Origin: Modicisalibacter tunisiensis
GTDB lineage: Bacteria > Pseudomonadota > Gammaproteobacteria > Pseudomonadales > Halomonadaceae
Assembly (NCBI RefSeq): GCF_020148005.1
Contig: NZ_JAGXFD010000001.1
Span: forward strand, 3,155,733-3,219,732
Length of the DNA stretch: 64,000 nt
Direction: 5' to 3'
Positions 36,539 to 43,851 of this stretch are shown here, in pieces. Below the pieces are notes generated by a model that was not told where the DNA came from, did not search any database, and saw nothing but the letters and a program-made list of their open reading frames with translations. Position numbers and translations under genes: made by a program. Positions within the stretch are counted from its first letter, which is position 1; the number at the start of each line of letters is the position of its first letter.

Positions 36539-38229
36539 CACGCCTACCGCCGGGCACCCTGGCGCGCCTGGCCTTCAGCCTGGCGCTGCTGGCCGGGCTG
36601 CTGGCCTGGCTCGAGCCGGCGACGATTGCCGCCGAACTCGACGAGCTGGCACTCGGCTGGGTCATGCTCGGCCTGCTGACCAGCCTGCCCCAGGTGATCG
36701 TCTCGGCCTGGCGATGGCGGCTCACCGCCCGCCTGCTGGATGTGCCGCTGTCCCGCGCGGCGGCCTTTCGCGAATACTACCTGGCGACCTTCCTCAATCA
36801 GCTGCTGCCCGGCGGCGTCATGGGCGACGTCGCCCGCGCCTGGCGGCATGCCGGCGCCAGCGGTGCGCGGCGCGCGGCGGTTCGGGCCGTGGTCATCGAG
36901 CGCACCTCGGGCCAGCTGGTGCTGTGGGGGGTCACCGCCCTCGCCCTGCTCACCCCGGTCTGGCAGGCCCCGCTGGCTCTCGCCGGCCATCATCTCGCCG
37001 CCCTGCCGGGCATCGCGCACGCCGCGGCGGTGCTGGGCCTGTCGGGCTTGATCGCAGGGCTGGCCGTGCTCTATCGCCGGCCGCCGCGGGCGCTGGCCGG
37101 ACTGGGCGGCGACCTGGCCCGCACCCTGCTCGCCACGGCCGCCTGGCCGCGCCAGCTGCTCGGCTCGCTGGCCGTGGTCGCCAGCTACCTCGCGGTCTAC
37201 CTGTGCGCGGCCAGGGCCGTGGGGGCCGAACTGCCGACGCTGACCCTGGTGGCGCTGATCCCGCCGGTGCTGATGGCCATGGCCCTGCCGCTGTCAGTCG
37301 CCGGCTGGGGGCTGCGCGAAGGCGCCGCCGCACTGGTCTGGAGCCTGGTCGGCCTGCCCGCCGCCCAGGGCGTGGCGATCTCCATGACCTATGGCCTGCT
37401 GGTGCTGCTGGCCAGCCTGCCCGGTGCCCTCTGTCTGCTGCACCGGTGGCGCGGCGTCGGCGAGCGCCAGGTCGAGCAGCAGGTCCTCGCCGCAGACGAA
37501 GTGGCGCATCGGCGGGCGGCGCGCCCGGTCGAGGGTATCGATGGCGGGCAGGGTCAGGCCGGGGCGCCCGGAGCCGATGAGCAACGGCGCCATCAGGACG
37601 TGCAGACGGTGCAGCACGTCGGCATCGAGAAAGCGCGAGACGGTGATGCCGCCGCCCTCGATCAGCACCCGAGGCAGCCCCTCGGCAGCCAGCGCCGCGA
37701 GAATCGTGGCGGGGGCGATGTCGCCGGGCGGGACATCCAGCTCGAGATGCCGGACATGCGCGCCGGCCCCGGCCAGGGGCGGCACGCCGCGGCCCACCAG
37801 GTGCCAGGTCGCGGCCAGTCCGTCCTGGAAGACGACCCGCGAGGCGGGCAGGCGGCCGCGCGGGTCGAGGATCACCCGACAGGGGTGGCGGCCCTCGACG
37901 TGACGCACGGTCAGCTGCGGGTCGTCGGCGGCCACGGTGCCGGCCCCGACCAGCACGGCATCGACCAGGGCCCGCAGGCGATGCAGGTGGACCCGGCTGG
38001 CCAGGCCGTTGATGTAGTGCGAGGCGCCGGTTTCGGTGGCGATGCGCCCGTCGAGGCTCTGTCCCAGCTGGGCGATGGCCAGCGCCCCGGGGCACGCCAC
38101 CAGCGGCAGCAGGCAGTCGAGGAGGTCACATACCGCCTCGTCGAGGTCGCTATCGCTGCGCCAGGCGCCACCACGGCACACCTCGAGGGTCATCCACTCG
38201 GCCGCGAAACGGGCGACGGAGATACGTGA
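36535..38229 (+). CDS. Flippase-like (LPG synthase transmembrane/UPF0104) protein with long open tail
   Basis: The first ~305 residues form a typical lysylphosphatidylglycerol-synthase-type membrane domain with about eight helices and the motif LLPGGVMGDVARAWR. Family members usually end near there (300-330 residues). No stop follows, however; the frame continues to 38229 (564 residues) through sequence antisense to the RibD-like gene, and that ~260-residue tail is hydrophilic and shadow-like. The tail is real, or a stop was lost, or there is a sequencing error. The domain may flip a glycolipid or isoprenoid-linked intermediate made by the operon. Confidence 0.7.
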   Translation: MTRLPPGTLARLAFSLALLAGLLAWLEPATIAAELDELALGWVMLGLLTSLPQVIVSAWRWRLTARLLDVPLSRAAAFREYYLATFLNQLLPGGVMGDVARAWRHAGASGARRAAVRAVVIERTSGQLVLWGVTALALLTPVWQAPLALAGHHLAALPGIAHAAAVLGLSGLIAGLAVLYRRPPRALAGLGGDLARTLLATAAWPRQLLGSLAVVASYLAVYLCAARAVGAELPTLTLVALIPPVLMAMALPLSVAGWGLREGAAALVWSLVGLPAAQGVAISMTYGLLVLLASLPGALCLLHRWRGVGERQVEQQVLAADEVAHRRAARPVEGIDGGQGQAGAPGADEQRRHQDVQTVQHVGIEKARDGDAAALDQHPRQPLGSQRRENRGGGDVAGRDIQLEMPDMRAGPGQGRHAAAHQVPGRGQSVLEDDPRGGQAAARVEDHPTGVAALDVTHGQLRVVGGHGAGPDQHGIDQGPQAMQVDPAGQAVDVVRGAGFGGDAPVEALSQLGDGQRPGARHQRQQAVEEVTYRLVEVAIAAPGATTAHLEGHPLGRETGDGDT

Positions 38230-38292
38230 CCAGTCATGTTCACGGGCCTGACGGACCAGCCGCCAGGCCGCTGAAAGAAGCGAGTCGTGCAT
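37294..38292 (-). CDS. RibD reductase-domain protein without deaminase domain
   Basis: The 332-residue protein contains the RibD C-terminal/DHFR-like reductase fold from about residue 65: LAIAQLGQSLDGRIATETG, HRLRALVDAVLVGAGTVAADDP and VLIEGGG. The zinc deaminase domain of RibD is absent, replaced by about 60 residues of no known fold. Conservation ends near LLLDLAL (about residue 275); the last 55 residues are antisense to the flippase gene. The ATG at 38292 follows GGAGGGGA. It probably reduces a ribosylaminopyrimidine or a related intermediate. Confidence 0.78.
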   Translation of the reverse strand: MHDSLLSAAWRLVRQAREHDWSRISVARFAAEWMTLEVCRGGAWRSDSDLDEAVCDLLDCLLPLVACPGALAIAQLGQSLDGRIATETGASHYINGLASRVHLHRLRALVDAVLVGAGTVAADDPQLTVRHVEGRHPCRVILDPRGRLPASRVVFQDGLAATWHLVGRGVPPLAGAGAHVRHLELDVPPGDIAPATILAALAAEGLPRVLIEGGGITVSRFLDADVLHRLHVLMAPLLIGSGRPGLTLPAIDTLDRARRPPMRHFVCGEDLLLDLALADAAPPVQQTEGTGQAGQQHQQAIGHGDRHALGGGQADQAPDQCGGAFAQPPAGD

Positions 38293-38370
38293 GTCCCCTC
38301 CGGGAAGGCGTGACGGCTCATCATGCGCAGCCCGGCTGCGCCGGGGCAACCCCAACGCAAGGAGACGCTC

Positions 38371-39486
38371 ATGCATCAGGTCGAACGCGCCCTCTTCGAT
38401 ATCCGTCGCGGCTTGCCGGTGCTGCTGCGTGACGGCGACGACACCCGCCTCGTGCACCCGCTGGAAAGTCTCGACGCCGCCGGGCTCGCCGCCCTGGCCG
38501 AGCGGCCGGACGCCCCGCACCTGGTACTCAGCCGCCACCGTCTGGCACGCCTGGGCCACCGCATCGATGCCGACGGCGCCCGCCTGCCGCTGACGCCCGC
38601 CCTGTGCCGGGATATCCGGCAGCTCAACGCCCTGGCGTTCGGCCTGGACCCCGCCGGCGCCCTGCCCGAGCTGCACCCGGCCGGACAGGCCGATCGGGCG
38701 GCCCTGGCGCTGATGCGCCGCGCCCTGCTGATTCCCGCGGCCCTGACGACCCGCGTGTCCCGCGATGAACGGGCCGGCGTCGAGGCGCGCCTGGCCAGCG
38801 GCGAGCTGCTGGCCGTCGAGGCCGCACAGGCGTCACGCCTGTTCGACACCGCCCGCGGCATGCTGCGCCGGGTCAGCGAGGCACGGATCCCGCTGGCCGA
38901 GGCCGCCGAGAGCCGCTTCATCCTGTTCCGCGAGCCCGACGGCCTGCGCGAGCATGTGGCGATCGTGATCGGCGAGGCCGGGCACTGGCCGTCCGCGGTG
39001 CCGCTGCGCCTGCATTCGGCCTGCCTGACCGGCGACCTGTTCGGCAGCCTGCGCTGCGACTGTGGCGAGCAACTGCGCAATGCCGTGGCCGAGATCGCCG
39101 CGCTGGGCGGCGGCGTGCTGCTCTACCTGGCCCAGGAAGGACGCGGCATCGGACTGGCCAACAAGCTGCGCGCCTACACCCTGCAGGACACGGGGCTGGA
39201 TACCGTGGATGCCGACCAGGCCCTGGGCTTCGGCGAGGACGAGCGGCAGTACGGGGTGGCCGTGGACATGCTGGCCGCACTGGACATCCGACGGGTGCAG
39301 CTGCTCACCAACAATCCGGTCAAGATCACCGCGCTGACCGACGGCGGCATCGAGGTCGCCGAGCGTCAGGCCCTCTATGGCCGGCTCACCGAGCACAACG
39401 CGCGCTACCTGCATGCCAAGGCCCACCGCGCCGGGCATCTGCTCGACGAGGTGCTCGGCGATCACCGCGAGTCCGGCCGGGCCTGA
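38371..39486 (+). CDS. GTP cyclohydrolase II-like protein with divergent N-terminal half
   Basis: The 371 residues end in a GTP cyclohydrolase II domain (about 195-365): zinc cysteines in SACLTGDLFGSLRCDC, the EGRGIGLANKLRAY helix and LLTNNPVK. The motif normally read YLRQEGR is YLAQEGR, so a usually conserved Arg is Ala (A254). The first 190 residues occupy the place of a RibB domain but lack its recognisable acidic motif. AAGGAG precedes the ATG. It is divergent from the RibD-like gene; the normal riboflavin ribA is presumably elsewhere. Confidence 0.82.
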   Translation: MHQVERALFDIRRGLPVLLRDGDDTRLVHPLESLDAAGLAALAERPDAPHLVLSRHRLARLGHRIDADGARLPLTPALCRDIRQLNALAFGLDPAGALPELHPAGQADRAALALMRRALLIPAALTTRVSRDERAGVEARLASGELLAVEAAQASRLFDTARGMLRRVSEARIPLAEAAESRFILFREPDGLREHVAIVIGEAGHWPSAVPLRLHSACLTGDLFGSLRCDCGEQLRNAVAEIAALGGGVLLYLAQEGRGIGLANKLRAYTLQDTGLDTVDADQALGFGEDERQYGVAVDMLAALDIRRVQLLTNNPVKITALTDGGIEVAERQALYGRLTEHNARYLHAKAHRAGHLLDEVLGDHRESGRA

Positions 39487-40277
39487 AAGTCGTCGATGGC
39501 CATGGCGCGGGTGTCGCCGAGGACAGCGGCCAGCCGCGCCGCATAGTGGGCCACCAGTCGTTCGCCGAGCTCGGGGCTGGCCAGCCGGGCGTTGCCGACC
39601 ACGCCGCCGGGATGCAGGTCCTCGGCCAGCCAGGCGAACGCCGCCTCGCCCTCGGGCCCCAGCCGGCCGCCGTCGGCAGCCATCGTCTCGCCCCGTGACT
39701 CGGGATGCGCGAGGCACTCCCGGCGCACCGATGCCGGAGCCAGTGCCAGCATCAGTGAGGTCTCCAGGGCGCCGCCGTGCAGGCCATGTCGCCACTCCGC
39801 GTCGGGCAGCAGCCCCTCGGGCGGTGCGAAGCGCATGTAGTGGGCCTTGACCACCAGCATGCCCCAGCGCCGTCGCAGCCGCAGCGCGGCAATCTCCATC
39901 ACGCCCTTGTTGCCGCCGTGGGCGTTGAACAGCACCAGGCGTCGCACGCCGGCTCGGGCGAGCGCATCGCCGTGGGCCTCGATCACCGCGATGGCCACCT
40001 CCGCCGGCAGGCTCAGGGTGCCGGGAAAGCTCAGATGCTCGTCGCTGGCCCCCACCGCCATGGCCGGCAGCACCAGCAGCGGAAAGTCGTCCGCCAGTCG
40101 CCTGCGCGCCGCCGCCGCCAGCCCCGCGGCGATGTCGTGGTCGGTGGACAACGGCAGGTGGCCGCCGTGCTGCTCGATCGCCCCCATCGGCAGCAGCGCC
40201 ACCGTGTCCGAAGTCACACGCTCGCGCAGCTCGATGCTGGTCAATGCCTGCCAGTCCCGTCCCGGCTGTCGTGTCAT
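39462..40277 (-). CDS. Creatininase-family metal-dependent amidohydrolase
   Basis: The 271-residue protein carries the family metal ligands E35 and H37 (IEQHGGHLPLSTD, D46), H120 (NAHGGN) and E172 (HGGALETS). Characterised relatives include creatininase and the archaeal formamide hydrolase ArfB, which deformylates the product of GTP opening in archaeal riboflavin synthesis. Lying tail to tail with a GTP cyclohydrolase II-like gene (25-base 3' overlap), an ArfB-like role is an attractive inference but is not shown. Confidence 0.85.
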   Translation of the reverse strand: MTRQPGRDWQALTSIELRERVTSDTVALLPMGAIEQHGGHLPLSTDHDIAAGLAAAARRRLADDFPLLVLPAMAVGASDEHLSFPGTLSLPAEVAIAVIEAHGDALARAGVRRLVLFNAHGGNKGVMEIAALRLRRRWGMLVVKAHYMRFAPPEGLLPDAEWRHGLHGGALETSLMLALAPASVRRECLAHPESRGETMAADGGRLGPEGEAAFAWLAEDLHPGGVVGNARLASPELGERLVAHYAARLAAVLGDTRAMAIDDFQARPDSR

Positions 40278-40396
40278 GGGTCAACCCTCGATCGTCGCGA
40301 ATACGGCACCATCGTCATCGACATTACGTCAGGATACGCTAGGATGCAGCCGCTTCGATCGCCCCATCACCCCCTTCGTCTGCCAGGGAGCCTGCC

Positions 40397-41953
40397 ATGC
40401 TGGAAGTCATCTGTCTCACCGTCGCCTTCATGCTCGGGCTGCTGGCCTGGCGGTGCGGCCTTCCGGCACTCATCGGCTTCCTCGCCGCCGGCTTTCTCAT
40501 CAACCCCTTCGCCGAGCATCTTGCGCTGCCCGCGAGCACGCCGGCCATCCTCGACCATGTCTCGCACCTGGGGGTGCTGCTGCTGCTGTTCACGGTCGGC
40601 CTGAAGCTCAAGCTGCGCAGCCTCGGCCAGCCCGAGGTGCTCGGCGGCGGCCTGATCCACTTCATCGCCACCCTGGCGGTCTTCGCCCCCGGCCTGCACT
40701 GGCTGGGCGGCATCCCCTGGCCCACGGCGGAACTGCTGGCGGTGGCACTGGCCTTCTCGAGCACCGTGCTCTCGGCGAAGAGCCTGGAGGCCCGCCGCGA
40801 ATTGCGCGCCTTCCACGGCCGGGTGGCGATCGGCATCCTGATCATCCAGGACCTGATTGCCCTGGTGGTGCTGGCCTTCTCCACCGGCCAGGTCCCCTCG
40901 CCATGGGCGCTGTGCCTGCTCGGCCTGCCGCTGCTGCGTCCGCTGTTCTACCGGCTGATCGACTGGAGCGGCCACGACGAACTGCTGCTGCTGATGGGGC
41001 TGGTGCTGGCGGTGGTGATCGGCGGAGCCGGCTTCACGGCACTGGGCCTGTCCGGCGAGGTCGGTGCACTGCTGCTCGGCGCCCTGGTGGCCGGCCATCC
41101 CCGCGCCCAGGAACTGGGCAAGTCGCTGTGGGCGCTCAAGGAGCTGTTCCTCGTCGGCTTCTTCCTCAAGATCGGCATGTCCGGGCTGCCCGACTGGCAG
41201 TCGCTGGGCTTTGCCCTGGCCTTCACCGCCCTGCTGCCGCTCAAGGCCGCGCTGTTCTTCTTCCTGCTGATCCTTTTCCGGCTGCGTGCGCGCAACGCCT
41301 TCCAGGCCGCCATCAGTCTCACCAGCTACAGCGAGTTCGGGCTGATCGTCGCCGCCGCGCTGGTGCCCGACGCCCTGGTCAGCCTGGCGCTGGCGGTGGC
41401 GCTGTCGTTTCTCGTCGCCGCCCCCCTGCAACGCAACGCGCACGCCCTGTTCGCCCGCTTCGAGCCCTTCCTGCGGCGCTTCGAGAAGGATCACTGGCAC
41501 CCCGACGAACAGCCCGCCTCGCTGGGCGAGGCCCGGGTGATGATCGTCGGCATGGGGCGCACCGGCACCGCCGCCTACGACCGGCTGCATGCCGACCACA
41601 CGTACCTGATCGGCCTGGATGCCGACCCCAGCCGGGTCGAGAGCCATGTCCGTGACGGCCGACACGTGGTCTACGCCGACGTCGAGGACGTGGGCTTCTG
41701 GAACAGCGTCGAGCTGCGCCACGTCGAGGTCGTGGTGCTGTCGCTGCCGGACGCCGAGACCAAGATCTTCGCCACGCGTCAGCTGCGCGCGCACGGCTTC
41801 ACCGGGGCCATCGTCGCCCACAGCCTCTACGAGGACGAGGCCGAGGCGATTCGCCAGGCCGGCGCCAACCAGACCTACCTGACCATGCACGAGGCCGGCC
41901 TGGGGCTGGCCGAACACGTCCGTCAGGGACTGCATGTCGCCGCGACACGGTAG
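40397..41953 (+). CDS. Kef/YbaL-type monovalent cation:proton antiporter
   Basis: A 518-residue membrane protein of the CPA2 family: about 12 helices in the first 390 residues (FLAAGFLINPF, LAFSSTVLSAKSLE with the conserved polar stretch, GILIIQDLIAL with the transport Asp) and a C-terminal TrkA-N/RCK domain (VMIVGMGRTGTAAYDRL) that binds nucleotide. It is presumably a K+ or Na+ exporter regulated by NAD(H) or a similar ligand. The amidoligase gene follows 78 bp downstream on the same strand. Confidence 0.9.
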   Translation: MLEVICLTVAFMLGLLAWRCGLPALIGFLAAGFLINPFAEHLALPASTPAILDHVSHLGVLLLLFTVGLKLKLRSLGQPEVLGGGLIHFIATLAVFAPGLHWLGGIPWPTAELLAVALAFSSTVLSAKSLEARRELRAFHGRVAIGILIIQDLIALVVLAFSTGQVPSPWALCLLGLPLLRPLFYRLIDWSGHDELLLLMGLVLAVVIGGAGFTALGLSGEVGALLLGALVAGHPRAQELGKSLWALKELFLVGFFLKIGMSGLPDWQSLGFALAFTALLPLKAALFFFLLILFRLRARNAFQAAISLTSYSEFGLIVAAALVPDALVSLALAVALSFLVAAPLQRNAHALFARFEPFLRRFEKDHWHPDEQPASLGEARVMIVGMGRTGTAAYDRLHADHTYLIGLDADPSRVESHVRDGRHVVYADVEDVGFWNSVELRHVEVVVLSLPDAETKIFATRQLRAHGFTGAIVAHSLYEDEAEAIRQAGANQTYLTMHEAGLGLAEHVRQGLHVAATR

Positions 41954-42031
41954 ACGGCGGCAAACAAGGCTTGCAAGGGCCGGCCTCAACCGTTGCAATG
42001 GGTGCCAGACCACTTTTCCCCGGAGGGCCGC

Positions 42032-43027
42032 ATGACACCCGCAGCGCCCCCCTCGCCATGCACTCCGGACGGCGACTTCCGCCGGGTGGGCGTGGAGATC
42101 GAGTTCGCCGCCATCGCTCCGCAGGCCGCCGCAGAACTCGTGCAGTCGCATTTCGGCGGGCAGATCGAACGCCTGGGCCCGCACCGGCTCAAGGTCGTCG
42201 GCACGCCCCGCGGCGAGTTCACCATCGAGCTCGACGCCAAGTACGCGCACCCGGATGATGCCCTGGTACAGAAGGCCCGCGAGCGCGGCGACGACGAGTG
42301 GCTGCACTGGCGACTGGTCCTGCACAACCGCACCCGCGAGCTGATCGGTGACGCCGTGGCCGGCGTGGTGCCCACCGAGATCATCTGCCCGCCGCTGCCC
42401 TGGCCGGCTCTCGGCGAGCTCGACGCGCTGTTCGCCGCCCTGCGCGTGCAGGGTGCACGCGACACCCGCGACAGCCTGCTCTACGGCTTCGGCCTGCACC
42501 TCAATCCCGAAGTGCCCGCTACCGACGCCGCCACGCTGCTCTCCCACCTGCGCGCCTATCTGATTCTCGCCGACTGGCTGCGCGAGCAGATCGACATCGA
42601 CATCACCCGTGCGATGCTGCCCCATGCCAATCCCTTTCCACGGGACTATGCCATGCAGGTGCTGGATCCGGACTACCGGCCGGATCTCGATACCCTGATC
42701 GATGACTACCTGGCCGCCAACCCGACCCGCAACCGCGAGCTGGACCTGTGCCCGCTGTTCGCCCACCTGCGCCCCGACAGCCCGCACGCCCTGCTGCACG
42801 AGGAACTCGTCAAGCCCCGGCCGACCTTCCATTACCGCCTGCCCAACGCCCAGCTGTCGCAGCCGGGCTCGGCCACCGCGGAGTGGAATCGCTGGGTCGA
42901 GGTGGAGCGGCTGGCCGCCGATGCCGACCTGCTGGCCCAACGCAGCGCGGATTATCTGGCTCATCACCGGCGCCCCTCGGTATCGCGCTGGCTGGATCGA
43001 CTCAGGGAGTGGATGAAGGAGGCATGA
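42032..43027 (+). CDS. Amidoligase-family protein (Amidoligase_2)
   Basis: The 331 residues show the COOH-NH2 ligase signature of amidoligases: an N-terminal GVEIEFAAI strand, TIELDAKYAH and RNRELDLCPLFAHL followed by KPRPTFHYRLPNAQL. Such enzymes have a glutamine-synthetase-like fold and form isopeptide-like amide bonds. GGAGG precedes the ATG at 42032. The stop overlaps the start of the glutamine amidotransferase-like gene, a pairing noted for this family. The amidated substrate is unknown. Confidence 0.85.
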   Translation: MTPAAPPSPCTPDGDFRRVGVEIEFAAIAPQAAAELVQSHFGGQIERLGPHRLKVVGTPRGEFTIELDAKYAHPDDALVQKARERGDDEWLHWRLVLHNRTRELIGDAVAGVVPTEIICPPLPWPALGELDALFAALRVQGARDTRDSLLYGFGLHLNPEVPATDAATLLSHLRAYLILADWLREQIDIDITRAMLPHANPFPRDYAMQVLDPDYRPDLDTLIDDYLAANPTRNRELDLCPLFAHLRPDSPHALLHEELVKPRPTFHYRLPNAQLSQPGSATAEWNRWVEVERLAADADLLAQRSADYLAHHRRPSVSRWLDRLREWMKEA

Positions 43028-43728
43028 GACGTCCGCGCATCGGCATCACGACCTCGGATCACAAGAGCCGTCTCGCCTGGTGGTGCGACTGGCTGGCCGT
43101 GTGGCGCGCCGGCGGGCTGCCGGTCCGCCTGTCCCCGTCGCGCGGCAGCGACGTGCCTCTCGACGGCCTGATCGTCGGCGGCGGCGACGACATCGGCGCC
43201 CAGCTCTACGGCGGCGAGATGCAGCTCGACGTGCGTGTCGACCCGCAGCGCGACACCCTGGAACTGGCGCTGCTGGAACGCGTGCTGCCGACGAATTGCC
43301 CGGTACTGGGCATCTGTCGCGGCGCCCAGATCATCAACGTGTTCCTCGGCGGCTCGCTGATCACCGACATCCACGCCACCTTCGAGCACATCCGCCCGCG
43401 ACGTACCGTGCTGCCGCGCAAGACCGTCCGGGTGACGCCGGGCAGCCGCCTGCACCAGCTGCTGGGCGTCGACAGCTGCCACGTCAACAGCCTCCACCAC
43501 CAGGCCATCGATCGTACCGGCCACAATGTCCGCGTCGTCGCCCGCGACCGCGACGACCTGGTACAGGGCATCGAGAGCACCGATCATGACTTCGTCATCG
43601 GCGTGCAATGGCATCCGGAGTTCCTGGTCTTCAATCGTCCCCAGCAGCGCCTGATCCGTGCCCTGGTCGAGCGCGCCGCCGCCCGCGAGGCACCCCGCCC
43701 GCTGTCCCGCTCCGACGAGGTGCTCTGA
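43024..43728 (+). CDS. Class I glutamine amidotransferase-like hydrolase (PuuD-type)
   Basis: A 234-residue protein of the gamma-glutamyl hydrolase group. The nucleophile C98 is in GICRGAQIINV, oxyanion glycines are in IVGGGDDI, and the catalytic His-Glu lie in VQWHPEF. It starts within the amidoligase stop (ATGA). It could supply ammonia from glutamine or cleave the bond the ligase makes; a hydrolase and ligase pair suggests a metabolite that is made and recycled. Confidence 0.88.
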   Translation: MRRPRIGITTSDHKSRLAWWCDWLAVWRAGGLPVRLSPSRGSDVPLDGLIVGGGDDIGAQLYGGEMQLDVRVDPQRDTLELALLERVLPTNCPVLGICRGAQIINVFLGGSLITDIHATFEHIRPRRTVLPRKTVRVTPGSRLHQLLGVDSCHVNSLHHQAIDRTGHNVRVVARDRDDLVQGIESTDHDFVIGVQWHPEFLVFNRPQQRLIRALVERAAAREAPRPLSRSDEVL

Positions 43729-43851
43729 CCCGGTGCTCTGACACCGACCGTGGTCTCGCCGCCCCGCTTCGACCATGGTCGGGCTCTGCGTCGCCACCCC
43801 GGCTGGCCTAGGCTGGGGAGCAGCCAACAACGACAAGAGAGCCACGCCGCC

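Noticed and set aside
37450..38229. The tail of the flippase-like frame as a separate functional domain
   Set aside because: It is the exact antisense of the conserved RibD-like reductase domain and has shadow-frame composition; no fold is recognisable.
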